Position numbers and translations under genes: made by a program
In this document: positions 55,717-64,000 of the stretch, piece after piece
How positions within the stretch are numbered: position 1 is the first letter of the stretch
How the letters are laid out: every line of letters starts with the position of its first letter
The notes under the pieces: model-generated
Told to the model about the DNA's origin: nothing
The model's database searches: none
What the model saw: only the letters and a program-made list of their open reading frames with translations
NCBI RefSeq assembly: GCF_005404945.1
Contig: NZ_BJDG01000004.1
Span: 1 to 64,000, forward strand
DNA length: 64,000 bases
Reading direction: 5' to 3'
From: Lactiplantibacillus pingfangensis
Lineage (GTDB): Bacteria; Bacillota; Bacilli; Lactobacillales; Lactobacillaceae

Positions 55717-57273
55717 TTATTCCCACTCAATAGTCGAAGGTGGCTTACTCGTAACATCATACACGATGCGGTTAACATGATCGACTTCATTGACGATCCG
55801 CACCGAAATCTTCTGTAAGACGTCCCAAGGAATCCGCGCAAAGTCGGCGGTCATGCCGTCAATTGACGTCACGGCCCGGATACCAACGGTGTAGTCGTAA
55901 GTCCGACCATCACCCATGACACCGACGGACTTGATGCCTGGTAATACGGTGAAGTATTGCCAGATTTCGCGGTCTAAACCGGCCTTCTTGATTTCATCAC
56001 GTAAGATGTAATCACTATCACGCACGATTGCCAACTTATCTTCGGTAATCTCACCAATCACCCGAATCCCAAGACCGGGACCTGGGAATGGTTGGCGCCA
56101 GACAAGCGCTGACGGCATGCCAAGCTTTTCGCCTAATTCACGGGCTTCGTCTTTAAATAAAGTCCGTAATGGTTCAATCAACTTGAATTGCATGTCATCT
56201 GGCAAGCCGCCGACGTTATGATGTGATTTAATCGTTTGCGCCGTGGAAGTCCCACTTTCGATGACGTCGGTGTACAACGTCCCTTGCGCTAAGAATTCCA
56301 TCCCATTTAACTTCGTGGCTTCTTCATCGAAGACTTGGATGAATTCATTACCAATAATCTTCCGTTTACGTTCGGGATCACTGACACCCGCTAATTTACT
56401 CATAAACCGGTCTTTAGCATCAACTTTAATGATGTTCAAACCGAATTTACCTTCCAAACTAGCCATGACTTGATCTGCTTCGCCTTTACGCAACAGACCG
56501 TGGTCCACGAAAATGCTCGTTAATTGTGTGCCAATCGCCTTGTGCAACAAGACACCAACAACGCTGGAGTCGACCCCACCGGACAAGCCGAGTAGAACCT
56601 TTTTATCGCCAACTTCGGCCCGAATCTTTTCGATTTGCATGTCGATAAAATCGTCCATGGACCAGTTAGCTTCCGCTTGGCAGACGTTAAACGCAAAGTT
56701 CTTCAGGATGTTTTCGCCGTAGTCCGTATTCCGAACTTCAGCGTGCAATTGAATCCCATAAAACTTTTTGTCAACGTTTTGAATCGCTGCGATTGGGCAG
56801 TTCTTCGAAGTTGCCACCACGTCAAAGCCCTCAGGTGCTTGGGTAACCAAGTCACCATGGCTCATCCAAACTGACTGTTCCTTAGGCGTCCCATCAAACA
56901 AGGTTGACGCGTCACTAGTGATCTGAATATTAGCTTTACCGTATTCACGGTTATCAGCTGATTCAACCTTACCGCCCGGAAGCATGTAAGTCATCAACTG
57001 CATCCCGTAACAGATCCCCAAGATAGGTAAGCCTAAATTGAAAATCTCGGGATCAACCCGAAAGGCGCCATCATCGTAAACACTATTGGGGCCACCGGAG
57101 AAAATAATTCCCTTAGGGTGGCGGGCTTTGATTTCTTCAGCGGAAATCGTATTTGGAAGTAATTCCGAATAAATACCGAAATCACGAATGCGCCGGGTAA
57201 TCAATTGGTTATATTGACTCCCAAAATCCAACACAAGAATTGAGTCGAAAGACGCGGTGTCCGTTTTTGCCAA
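55717..57273 (-). CDS. guaA: GMP synthase (glutamine-hydrolysing)
   Basis: 518 aa. The class I glutamine amidotransferase domain comes first ([27 protein letters not shown] with the nucleophile Cys; [11 protein letters not shown] with His/Glu), then the PP-loop ATP domain ([13 protein letters not shown]) and the C-terminal dimerisation domain ending with STIEWE. It makes GMP from XMP. The start is a TTG at 57273, with AAAGGAG 8 bases upstream; the longer GTG start overlaps that site. HAEV instead of HPEV is a small variation. Confidence 0.95.
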   Translation of the reverse strand: MAKTDTASFDSILVLDFGSQYNQLITRRIRDFGIYSELLPNTISAEEIKARHPKGIIFSGGPNSVYDDGAFRVDPEIFNLGLPILGICYGMQLMTYMLPGGKVESADNREYGKANIQITSDASTLFDGTPKEQSVWMSHGDLVTQAPEGFDVVATSKNCPIAAIQNVDKKFYGIQLHAEVRNTDYGENILKNFAFNVCQAEANWSMDDFIDMQIEKIRAEVGDKKVLLGLSGGVDSSVVGVLLHKAIGTQLTSIFVDHGLLRKGEADQVMASLEGKFGLNIIKVDAKDRFMSKLAGVSDPERKRKIIGNEFIQVFDEEATKLNGMEFLAQGTLYTDVIESGTSTAQTIKSHHNVGGLPDDMQFKLIEPLRTLFKDEARELGEKLGMPSALVWRQPFPGPGLGIRVIGEITEDKLAIVRDSDYILRDEIKKAGLDREIWQYFTVLPGIKSVGVMGDGRTYDYTVGIRAVTSIDGMTADFARIPWDVLQKISVRIVNEVDHVNRIVYDVTSKPPSTIEWE

Positions 57274-57366
57274 GTTGTTCACTCCTTTGGATTAATTAAT
57301 GTTCAATAGGTCTATCATACTGATTTCTAAACGTTCGGTCAATGACTATGAGAAATTTCTTAGGCG

Positions 57367-58290
57367 CTAATACTTACGAAAATACACGGCGTCAATCAGA
57401 TGATGCGCGACTTTGTGCAAAATCAAATCCGCACGATTACGTGTTGGCAAGATATAATCATTCAAGTTTTTCAGATCAACATCTTCCCAAACGCGCTTGG
57501 CCATTGCAATCGCATCCGCATGATCCCCAATCGCCCAAGGATAAAAATAGTTCTGCGGGTCTTGAAAGGCCGTCTTCATCAACGCTTCAAAGCGATCCAG
57601 ATACCAAGTTTCAATCAAGTCAGCTTCCGCATCAACATACACCGAAAAGTCAGTAAAGTCACTAATATAGATCCGTTGATTCGTCGGCAATTGCAGCACG
57701 TTAATCCCTTCGATAATCAAAATATCGGGATGGGTGATCACATTATAACGATTTGGCACAATATCGTAAGTCTGATGCGAGTACACCGGTGATTTTGCAA
57801 TCGGTTTGCCACTTTTGACATCATTCAAAAATTGAATCAAGCGCGGCATATCGTAACTTTCCGGAAAACCTTTCCGTTCCATTAATTGGCGTTGCTTGAG
57901 TTCGGCATTCGAATATAAGAACCCATCCGTCGTAATGAGTTGCGTTCGACGGTCTGGATATAAATATTTAAATAGAATTTCTAGTAAACGGGCCGTGGTC
58001 GTTTTGCCAACTGCCACGCTCCCGGAAACGCCGATAATAAACGGCGATTGCTTATTGTTGCGTTGTAAGAAGACCGATTCTGTTTCCCGCCACGACAAGT
58101 AGTGCTCGAACTTGGCTTGGAGTAAATGCGCCACCGGTAAATAAATCTCGCGAACATCATCAATACTGATCTGATCATTGAACGCCTTAATTTCATGTAG
58201 ATTTTCAGCGGTCAACGGCACGTGTCCGCCCCGATAGAATCGTTTCCATTGCTCCCGTGAGAAGCGATAATAGTTCAGTTGCTCTTCCAT
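57367..58290 (-). CDS. coaA: Pantothenate kinase (type I)
   Basis: 307 aa. GVSGSVAVGKTTTARLL is the P-loop (about residue 90-100), LITTDGFLYSNAEL the following conserved block, and YDMPRLIQFLNDVKSG the substrate region. It phosphorylates pantothenate, the first step to coenzyme A. It lies upstream of guaA in the same direction, with a gap of 93 bases. Confidence 0.95.
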   Translation of the reverse strand: MEEQLNYYRFSREQWKRFYRGGHVPLTAENLHEIKAFNDQISIDDVREIYLPVAHLLQAKFEHYLSWRETESVFLQRNNKQSPFIIGVSGSVAVGKTTTARLLEILFKYLYPDRRTQLITTDGFLYSNAELKQRQLMERKGFPESYDMPRLIQFLNDVKSGKPIAKSPVYSHQTYDIVPNRYNVITHPDILIIEGINVLQLPTNQRIYISDFTDFSVYVDAEADLIETWYLDRFEALMKTAFQDPQNYFYPWAIGDHADAIAMAKRVWEDVDLKNLNDYILPTRNRADLILHKVAHHLIDAVYFRKY

Positions 58291-58349
58291 AATTTATCTG
58301 CCACCATCATTAAATTAATGGGCTAATTATAGCATAAAAGGCACTGATT

Positions 58350-58841
58350 TTAATCCTCAGTCGTCACTGTTAAATCCCGATGCAACCACGCCATCACACT
58401 GCGCGCAATCGGCTGGGCAATAAAGGCTTCCACAATTAAGGCAATCGTATAATTCCGCGGCCATTTACTGGCAAAGTGTACGATTGGCTCAAGCGTCACT
58501 TGCCCGGTACCAATCCATGTCCCCAAAATCGTTAAGACGAGTGACATTAAAAAGACATTACATATCGCCGTAACGAGCATTGCTGACCGAAAACTAGGTT
58601 GTTCACCTAAGAAATATCCCGCTAGTTTTGCGGCGGGCTGTTGCGTGAGCACGACCAAAATCACCACGCTGACCCACAACAACGGTAATTGGCGCAAGAC
58701 CATCAGCCAATGACTGAGTGAAAAACCAACTTCCAACCCAGTAATCACCGGGGCAATTAAATTAACTGAAATAATCGATACGACCGCCATAAAAATCAGC
58801 GTTTCTTTCAAGTTCTGTGGTAACCGTTTAGCAAAATCCAT
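58350..58841 (-). CDS. DUF2798 family membrane protein
   Basis: 163 aa with four hydrophobic segments in two similar halves (ETLIFMAVVSIISVNLIAPV, and RSAMLVTAICNVFLMSLVL). WPRNYTIALIVEAFIAQPIA is the family signature. Function unknown. ATG 58841 follows AGAGGTTATTTG. Same direction as coaA. Confidence 0.75.
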   Translation of the reverse strand: MDFAKRLPQNLKETLIFMAVVSIISVNLIAPVITGLEVGFSLSHWLMVLRQLPLLWVSVVILVVLTQQPAAKLAGYFLGEQPSFRSAMLVTAICNVFLMSLVLTILGTWIGTGQVTLEPIVHFASKWPRNYTIALIVEAFIAQPIARSVMAWLHRDLTVTTED

Positions 58842-58869
58842 CAAATAACCTCTTCCTTTTTACGGCGAA

Positions 58870-58921
58870 AAAAAATCAGCACGACAGCTGAGTTAACAGT
58901 TGTCGCGCTGATCAATTATAC
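58870..58921 (-). terminator. Intrinsic terminator of helD
   Basis: ATCAGCGCGACAACTG pairs with CAGCTGTCGTGCTGAT on the minus strand, followed by eight Ts. Confidence 0.85.
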
Positions 58922-58982
58922 GCACGATTTATTAATGTAATTACTAGCCTAACATAATTTTCCAGAAAATGTCAGGACTTTT

Positions 58983-61289
58983 TTAAACAGTTGTTTCATT
59001 AATTGTATACAATTCTGGTTTAACCCGCGAGAATAATGGTGACAACTCACCAATCGCAATCACGGTCAATTCATGCATTGCCCGTGAGCAAATTGTATAG
59101 AGCAGCTGACGTTCATCTTCACGCTGATAGTTAACAGTATTCGCATTCCACACGATCACCGCATCGAATTCCAACCCCTTAGCTAGGAACGACGGCACCA
59201 CAATAATTCCTGGTGCTAGCCGCTGATTTTCGGTCCGAATCAAGGTGACGTGTTCGCCGCGAGCTTGCAACGCTTCGGTTAAGCGTTCACTTTCGCCCAA
59301 CGTCTTACCAATAATGGCAGTCGTATCACGATCTGAATCATTGGCAGCCAATTGCTGGACCACTTGATCAACCGCTTGATCAAAATCGGTCGTAACCGCG
59401 ATGTTTGGTAAATCACCTTGGCGATCAAACGCCGTGACGGCTTCACCATTGACGAGAATTTCTTTGGTGAAATCGGTAATCTGTTGCGTCGACCGATAAG
59501 ACTTCGTCAATTGAACCACTCGCGTCTTTTCTGGATCAAATAACGTTTCCAGCTCACCGATTAAGGTATGACTATTTTCTTTAGTGAAAATGGCCTGGTT
59601 CAAGTCTCCGAGCATGGTAAAGCGCGCATTTGGGAAACTGAATTTCAAGAAAGCTAACTGGAACGCATTGTAATCTTGAATTTCATCTAAAAAGACAAAG
59701 CGAATCTCACGCTGGCCTTTTTTACCGGTCATCAAATCATGCAAATACATGTAAGCTGAAACAGTGGTGAGCGAAATGTGCCGTTCTTTAATGGCCGCGA
59801 GCTTCGCTTCCACCGCGGCATCCCAATCGGCTTGCGTAATATCATACTTCGCCAAATTCAAGATGGCGGGCACTTCCCGTAAAAAGTGCGCGTATTGCAT
59901 GTTGATGCTCAAGAAACGGTTGCGACCGATTTGCGTCCGCGCGGTACCTAACCGTTGCATGACAATCTTGCGTGCCAAGAACTTGAATTCTTCATCACCA
60001 TTCTTGAATTCACGCGGTTGATTGTCATAGAGGTCGTTCAATTCTTCTTTGGATAAATCTTGAACGGCTTCTTCAACCCACTTCGTCCGCATTTCAGCCG
60101 CAACTTTACGATTCAAAATTTTGACTAATTCTTCCTTAGTCGCGGACAGCCGGTTGCCTAAGTGATAATTTTCATTAAATGAATAGTAGATTTCTTTAAT
60201 TTTGTCCCGTGGAATGAGCACTTCATCATTCAACATGATATTGCGAAAACGCATGTCTTCCGATTCCAGATGACGACCATACGCCGTAACCGCGTTGAAG
60301 AAGGCTAAACTACCTTCCAATTTAGTAATCTTGGCCATCGCAGGGGTGTTTTCTGTTTCAAACCGCTGTTGGAGCGTTTCCACTTGCATCCGTGGCAACC
60401 GATAAGACGCATATTGGTAATAGGTCATCTGGACCATATTTTGCTCACCCAATTCAGGCAGCACTTGGTTAATATAATCGTTGAACAATTGGTTTGGTGA
60501 AAACAAGATGACTTGTCCCGCCGTTAAATTGCCCCGATAACGGTATAGAAGATACGCCACCCGTTGCAAGACCGACGATGTTTTCCCAGATCCCGCAGCC
60601 CCTTGAACGAATAAGAGGTCCGAGCTAGTATCACGAATAATCGTGTTTTGTTCCTTTTGGATCGTCGTGACGATGCTCTTCATCTTCACATCGGACTTTT
60701 CATCCAACACTTCAAGGAGCATCGAATCGCCCACGGCTTCATCCGTGTCATACACCGTCACAATTTTGCCGTCTTCAATCATTAATTGCCGTTTAAGTTG
60801 GACATCCACCGACTGCAAGCCATCCGGCGTTTGATAAGTGACATTGCCGAGACCGCCGTCGTAGTAAATACTCGAAATTGGGGCCCGCCAATCATAAATC
60901 AAAAAGTGATCTGGACTATCAGAAAATGAGCTGAGGCCAATATAAATGGTCTCAGTGGCCGGTTCACCCGCTTCATGAAAATCAAGGCGCGCAAAATAAG
61001 CATTCTTTTCCAACTTTTTTAAGGTTGACAGTTGTTTCGTCGCATGTTGCCAACTGTTCTGCCGCTCGTCCAACATTTGTTGCTGTTGCCGGACGGACAA
61101 ACCCGTTTCCATCATGCCTTCATAACTATCCGTCTTAATATTGACATCATTATAAAAGTTCTGTTTAATATCGGCTTGATCATTTTCGGACCGTTCAATC
61201 GTTTCACTCTGTTTCGTTTGCTCGACCCGAATCTTATCAACCACATAATCAAGATGTTCTTGTTCTGAAGCTTTTATCGACTTAGCCAT
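58983..61289 (-). CDS. helD: HelD-type helicase (RNA polymerase recycling ATPase)
   Basis: 768 aa UvrD/Rep-fold protein. A long N-terminal helical arm (residues 1-110, rich in E/K/Q) is followed by GAAGSGKTSSVLQRVAYLLY (Walker A), RFVFLDEIQDYN (Walker B), LTKSYRSTQQI (motif IV) and FLAKGLEFDAVIVWNA (motif V). In Bacillus HelD releases RNA polymerase from stalled complexes. Single gene with its own strong terminator. Confidence 0.85.
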   Translation of the reverse strand: MAKSIKASEQEHLDYVVDKIRVEQTKQSETIERSENDQADIKQNFYNDVNIKTDSYEGMMETGLSVRQQQQMLDERQNSWQHATKQLSTLKKLEKNAYFARLDFHEAGEPATETIYIGLSSFSDSPDHFLIYDWRAPISSIYYDGGLGNVTYQTPDGLQSVDVQLKRQLMIEDGKIVTVYDTDEAVGDSMLLEVLDEKSDVKMKSIVTTIQKEQNTIIRDTSSDLLFVQGAAGSGKTSSVLQRVAYLLYRYRGNLTAGQVILFSPNQLFNDYINQVLPELGEQNMVQMTYYQYASYRLPRMQVETLQQRFETENTPAMAKITKLEGSLAFFNAVTAYGRHLESEDMRFRNIMLNDEVLIPRDKIKEIYYSFNENYHLGNRLSATKEELVKILNRKVAAEMRTKWVEEAVQDLSKEELNDLYDNQPREFKNGDEEFKFLARKIVMQRLGTARTQIGRNRFLSINMQYAHFLREVPAILNLAKYDITQADWDAAVEAKLAAIKERHISLTTVSAYMYLHDLMTGKKGQREIRFVFLDEIQDYNAFQLAFLKFSFPNARFTMLGDLNQAIFTKENSHTLIGELETLFDPEKTRVVQLTKSYRSTQQITDFTKEILVNGEAVTAFDRQGDLPNIAVTTDFDQAVDQVVQQLAANDSDRDTTAIIGKTLGESERLTEALQARGEHVTLIRTENQRLAPGIIVVPSFLAKGLEFDAVIVWNANTVNYQREDERQLLYTICSRAMHELTVIAIGELSPLFSRVKPELYTINETTV

Positions 61290-61517
61290 CAGCGGCCTCC
61301 ATTCCTAAAACTCGATAAACAATCTTATCACTATCCAAGGCCTGACTCAATCAATAACACGTTAAGCCGGACAATTTCAACGGTTTAATTAAGGAAGTAT
61401 GAACATTCTATTATCAAAGTTATGATTCGTTTAAATCGATGAAAATGTTATCGCTTACACTAGTATTTGCGCATGAATCCGACTAAACTAGATTTAACTT
61501 TATTGGAGGTGGCGCCG

Positions 61518-62153
61518 TTGGCCAATTTAATCGAAATTCTAACCCATCTGGAGGACTTCATTGTCCCCATTTTGACCACTCTGGGCAATTGGAGTTACAT
61601 TACCCTCTTTGCCGTCATCTTCCTCGAAACGGGCATGGTGATTTTTCCATTTCTCCCCGGCGAATCGTTAATTTTTCTCGCCAGCACCATGGCCGCGACC
61701 CACACGAGCTTAAATATTCAAGTGCTCGTCCCAGTTTTCTTCGCTGCCGCAGTCATTGGCGATACGGTTAACTTCGAAATCGGCCGTCATTTAATTCAGC
61801 TTCCTTGGCTGCAACGCCATTTACCACCAGACAAACAAGCCAAAGCACAACACTTCTTCGCCAAGTATGGCTCAAAAGCGGTGATGTTTGGCCGTTTCGT
61901 CCCATTAATTCGAACCTTTGTCCCGTTGAGTGCGGGCGCGTCTAAGATGCCGCAGAAATCCTTTGCCTTGTGGAATTTACTCGGCGTCGGAATTTGGGTC
62001 ACCGTTGGTTGCTCATTAGGTTACTTCTTCGGTTCAATCAGCTTCGTGCAAGATCATTTGTCCCTCTTTTTCTTAGGTATCATGGCGTTTGCACTGATTC
62101 CAGCGGTTATGATTACACTCGTCAAGACAGTACGCCGACATCCGGTCGCTTAA
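61518..62153 (+). CDS. DedA family membrane protein
   Basis: 211 aa. FLETGMVIFPFLPGESLIFL is the DedA motif, RFVPLIRTFVPLSAGASKM the second, with about five membrane segments. DedA proteins move lipid carriers such as undecaprenyl phosphate or act in membrane homeostasis. The TTG at 61518 follows GGAGGTGGCGCCG; the longer frame upstream has no ribosome binding site. Confidence 0.85.
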   Translation: MANLIEILTHLEDFIVPILTTLGNWSYITLFAVIFLETGMVIFPFLPGESLIFLASTMAATHTSLNIQVLVPVFFAAAVIGDTVNFEIGRHLIQLPWLQRHLPPDKQAKAQHFFAKYGSKAVMFGRFVPLIRTFVPLSAGASKMPQKSFALWNLLGVGIWVTVGCSLGYFFGSISFVQDHLSLFFLGIMAFALIPAVMITLVKTVRRHPVA

Positions 62154-62171
62154 AACTAAATTTGATTAATT

Positions 62172-62203
62172 TGATAACTGTCAGTTGGCAGTTATTTTTT
62201 TGC
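62172..62203 (+). terminator. Intrinsic terminator of the DedA gene
   Basis: ATAACTGTC pairs with GGCAGTTAT around a short loop (one wobble), followed by seven Ts. Confidence 0.75.
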
Positions 62204-62237
62204 GCAACTTTAGACAGTCACGATGCTCTGACCAGAG

Positions 62238-62468
62238 CTACTTCGAGGTCAATACTTCCTCAATGTCGGCTTCAGGACTATGTTTATATAAACACGCCCG
62301 ACCGTTAAATTGACCCATAATGTCATACGAATGACATTTCCCTAACATTTCAAGCGACCCACCAAAATCGGCAACCTTAATCTCACCAACCTGGCAATTG
62401 CCCTGGGGACTGAAACGGACTTGATCACCAATACGATACTTCATTGGTCCTAAGTTAGTCGAGGTCAT
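62238..62468 (-). CDS. Small conserved protein of unknown function
   Basis: 76 aa, MTSTNLGPMKYRIGDQVRF at the start, beta-rich, ending EADIEEVLTSK. KYRIGDQVRFSPQGN suggests an SH3-like or KOW-like small barrel; no family recognised. AGGAGGAAC precedes the ATG. It is 20 bases downstream of a metallophosphoesterase gene and so part of that operon. Confidence 0.7.
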   Translation of the reverse strand: MTSTNLGPMKYRIGDQVRFSPQGNCQVGEIKVADFGGSLEMLGKCHSYDIMGQFNGRACLYKHSPEADIEEVLTSK

Positions 62469-62488
62469 GATTAGTTCCTCCTCAAAAT

Positions 62489-63031
62489 TTATCGTGGATG
62501 CTTAGTACTATTAACAATGGCCATGACTTCATCAATACTGATTGGCTGATAATTAATCACATCAACACCGACATTTAAAGCGTTATTCCCTAGCACGTGC
62601 TCAAAGTACTCAGTCCGCGTGTTGTGAACATGCCCATATAGTTGAATTGCATCATGATAATAGCCGTCCCATTCTAAAATTGGATAGTGAAATAACACAA
62701 ATTTTCGTTTGGCATATTTAAATGAATAGTAATCTTTCACCCATTCAAACAGCGAAACATTAAAATCTTGGTCTTTCAAATACTTTTCATGATTCCCTCT
62801 GATTAAATACTTTTTTCCTCGTAATTGTTTTAAAATTGTCTCTGCTTGTTTACCGGTACCATGGTAAACAAAGTCACCTAAAATATAAATTTCGTCTTTA
62901 GGTGACCTTACGACCGTATTCCAATTTCGTATCAGCTGTTCATTCATGTCATCAACATCTCGAAACGGACGCTGACAAAAATTAATAACCGCTGCATGGT
63001 AAAAGTGGGTATCAGCAATGAAATATTTCAA
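62489..63031 (-). CDS. Metallophosphoesterase
   Basis: 180 aa. MKYFIADTHFYHAAVINF (D-x-H), LGDFVYHG (GD), RGNHEKYL (GNHE) and YGHVHN (GHxH) are the metal-binding motifs of calcineurin-like phosphoesterases. It is short and single-domain, so probably a nucleotide or cyclic-nucleotide phosphodiesterase. It starts with TTG at 63031, with GAGGATGAAATT upstream. It follows the larger phosphoesterase by 17 bases. Confidence 0.85.
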   Translation of the reverse strand: MKYFIADTHFYHAAVINFCQRPFRDVDDMNEQLIRNWNTVVRSPKDEIYILGDFVYHGTGKQAETILKQLRGKKYLIRGNHEKYLKDQDFNVSLFEWVKDYYSFKYAKRKFVLFHYPILEWDGYYHDAIQLYGHVHNTRTEYFEHVLGNNALNVGVDVINYQPISIDEVMAIVNSTKHPR

Positions 63032-63048
63032 AATTTCATCCTCACATT

Positions 63049-64000
63049 CTAAAAGTTACCGTTTAACACCTGCTGACGACTCCCATCACGCCACTCGATA
63101 TGCAATTCAAATTCATGGTTTTCCGAATTCAAGATCAAATAGCGAAACGTCGAATCATCGCTGTCAGTTAGATTGAAACTGCGATTATTTCCGACCATCA
63201 CATCACGATCAAACTGATTACGGTGGCCATGAATGGCGGTAATGCCCTGAAACTTAGTCGAATTGGCCCATACTTTATCAATGTCACGTGAATATACTGA
63301 GTCTTTACCACTACTTAAGCCGTGAACAAATGCATCTGATGGCGCAAGTGCAACACTATCTGTTAGTTTCGCGGGATGCAGCCATCTAGCCACTTGTTCA
63401 GGTTCAAGGCCAGCATGACTAAGCAACAGTTTTTTCCTACCAAACTCAAGTGCTAAATAAGTTCCCATTTCACTAATGAATTGCTTAATCTCTGACTTAG
63501 TCACCCCTGCCATCTCTAACTGCGGGAGAGTCATTCTGGCAAAGTCACTTACTTCTGGGTGACTGATTCGCTGCTGCTGATACCAAGCAATTAACCGGTG
63601 TTCATGATTCCCTAAAAGCTGCAAACAATTATTACTAGCCAATAAAGTTCGGATAACCCCGGCAGAGTCTGTGCCACGATCAATAGCATCACCTAAAAAC
63701 GCAAACGTTGTCTCTGGTGTAGAAAATTCAGCCATAGTCGACCTTAATTTTTTCGAATCACCATGAACGTCACTGAATATTACTAATCGTTTAACTTCAG
63801 GACGAATCTTGGTGAATACTATTGGTCGTTCTAATTCATTTAACAATTCAGCGGGGCTGATGACTCGTCCTAAGCTAGGCCAATTAACCGACATATACCG
63901 TGCGATATACTTGGCGTCCCGTCCTTTAGGATCATCATAGTTTTTCCAAAATGACGCTTGGCACGGTACAGCCATTGCATCCACAATGACAACCTCATAA
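63049..64000 (-). CDS. Metallophosphoesterase domain protein, N-terminus beyond window (probably kinase-phosphatase)
   Basis: The frame is open at the right edge (YEVVIVDAMAVPCQASFWKN is in frame before any start). Visible motifs: FSDVHGD, LGDAIDRG, GNHEHRL and HGHRNQ form the phosphoesterase site. The about 65 residues before it (FWKNYDDPKGRDAKYIARYM) look like the end of another domain. A polynucleotide-kinase-phosphatase-type layout, with an upstream P-loop kinase, is plausible but lies outside the window. Together with the next two genes it forms a three-gene operon. Confidence 0.7.
   Translation of the reverse strand, partial: YEVVIVDAMAVPCQASFWKNYDDPKGRDAKYIARYMSVNWPSLGRVISPAELLNELERPIVFTKIRPEVKRLVIFSDVHGDSKKLRSTMAEFSTPETTFAFLGDAIDRGTDSAGVIRTLLASNNCLQLLGNHEHRLIAWYQQQRISHPEVSDFARMTLPQLEMAGVTKSEIKQFISEMGTYLALEFGRKKLLLSHAGLEPEQVARWLHPAKLTDSVALAPSDAFVHGLSSGKDSVYSRDIDKVWANSTKFQGITAIHGHRNQFDRDVMVGNNRSFNLTDSDDSTFRYLILNSENHEFELHIEWRDGSRQQVLNGNF

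Overview
The window looks like a chromosomal segment of a lactic acid bacterium, most likely Lactiplantibacillus (plantarum group). This rests on moderate GC content, strong AGGAGG ribosome binding sites, typical lactobacillar genes (pepN, a C69 dipeptidase, asnA behind a T-box, guaA, coaA, helD), DUF4767 lipoproteins, an LPQTG-anchored surface protein and a BglG-controlled beta-glucoside PTS operon. Species assignment is an inference; no search was run.

Layout. 0-1 kb: the 5' end of an ISL3-type insertion sequence that appears to have truncated a hydrolase gene, then a strongly structured non-coding stretch. 1-5.4 kb: histidine phosphatase, GNAT acetyltransferase, a YibE/YibF membrane pair and a degenerate M50-like membrane protein. 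5.8-8.6 kb: an ABC exporter operon with its own XRE regulator. 8.7-17.7 kb: a tRNA-Arg gene, a flavodoxin-like oxidoreductase, an ArsR regulator, an RluA pseudouridine synthase, a serine hydrolase, RecQ, a reductase/TetR divergent pair, a COG4705 membrane protein and a truncated transposase HTH. 17.8-19.4 kb: a two-gene unit behind a LexA-type box, encoding a small protein and a DEDD exonuclease with a C-terminal HTH. 19.4-34 kb: dipeptidase, asnA, the surface protein, a small basic protein, a GT39-like membrane enzyme, pepN, two paralogous lipoproteins and an MFS/HxlR divergent pair. 34-38.4 kb: the beta-glucoside operon (EIIA, bglG, EIIBC, 6-phospho-beta-glucosidase) with a cre site and two RAT/terminator switches. 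38.4-43 kb: an exported deiminase-family lipoprotein, a MerR regulator, a RIC-like small protein, and an MFS transporter/nadC operon.

43.5-55.4 kb is an accessory defence island lying between housekeeping genes. On the minus strand it holds a 1466-aa helicase-methyltransferase fusion, a 238-aa methyltransferase-like partner that keeps the SAM motif but has no visible NPPY, a group IIC intron inserted directly behind an intrinsic terminator, a NdpA-type nucleoid-associated protein, and a compact CBASS operon (CD-NTase, E2-like protein, two-TM candidate effector). An IS30-type transposase relic and a decayed gene mark old rearrangements. The CBASS operon with an E2 but no E1 or protease, and a 2TM effector whose soluble domain I do not recognise, is the most interesting system here.

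55.7-64 kb returns to core genes: guaA, coaA, a DUF2798 protein, helD, a DedA protein, a small conserved protein and two metallophosphoesterases. The last one runs off the right edge and is probably the C-terminal part of a kinase-phosphatase.

Gene starts were chosen by eye from Shine-Dalgarno spacing, and several differ from the longest open frame. All function calls come from motif recognition without database searches.
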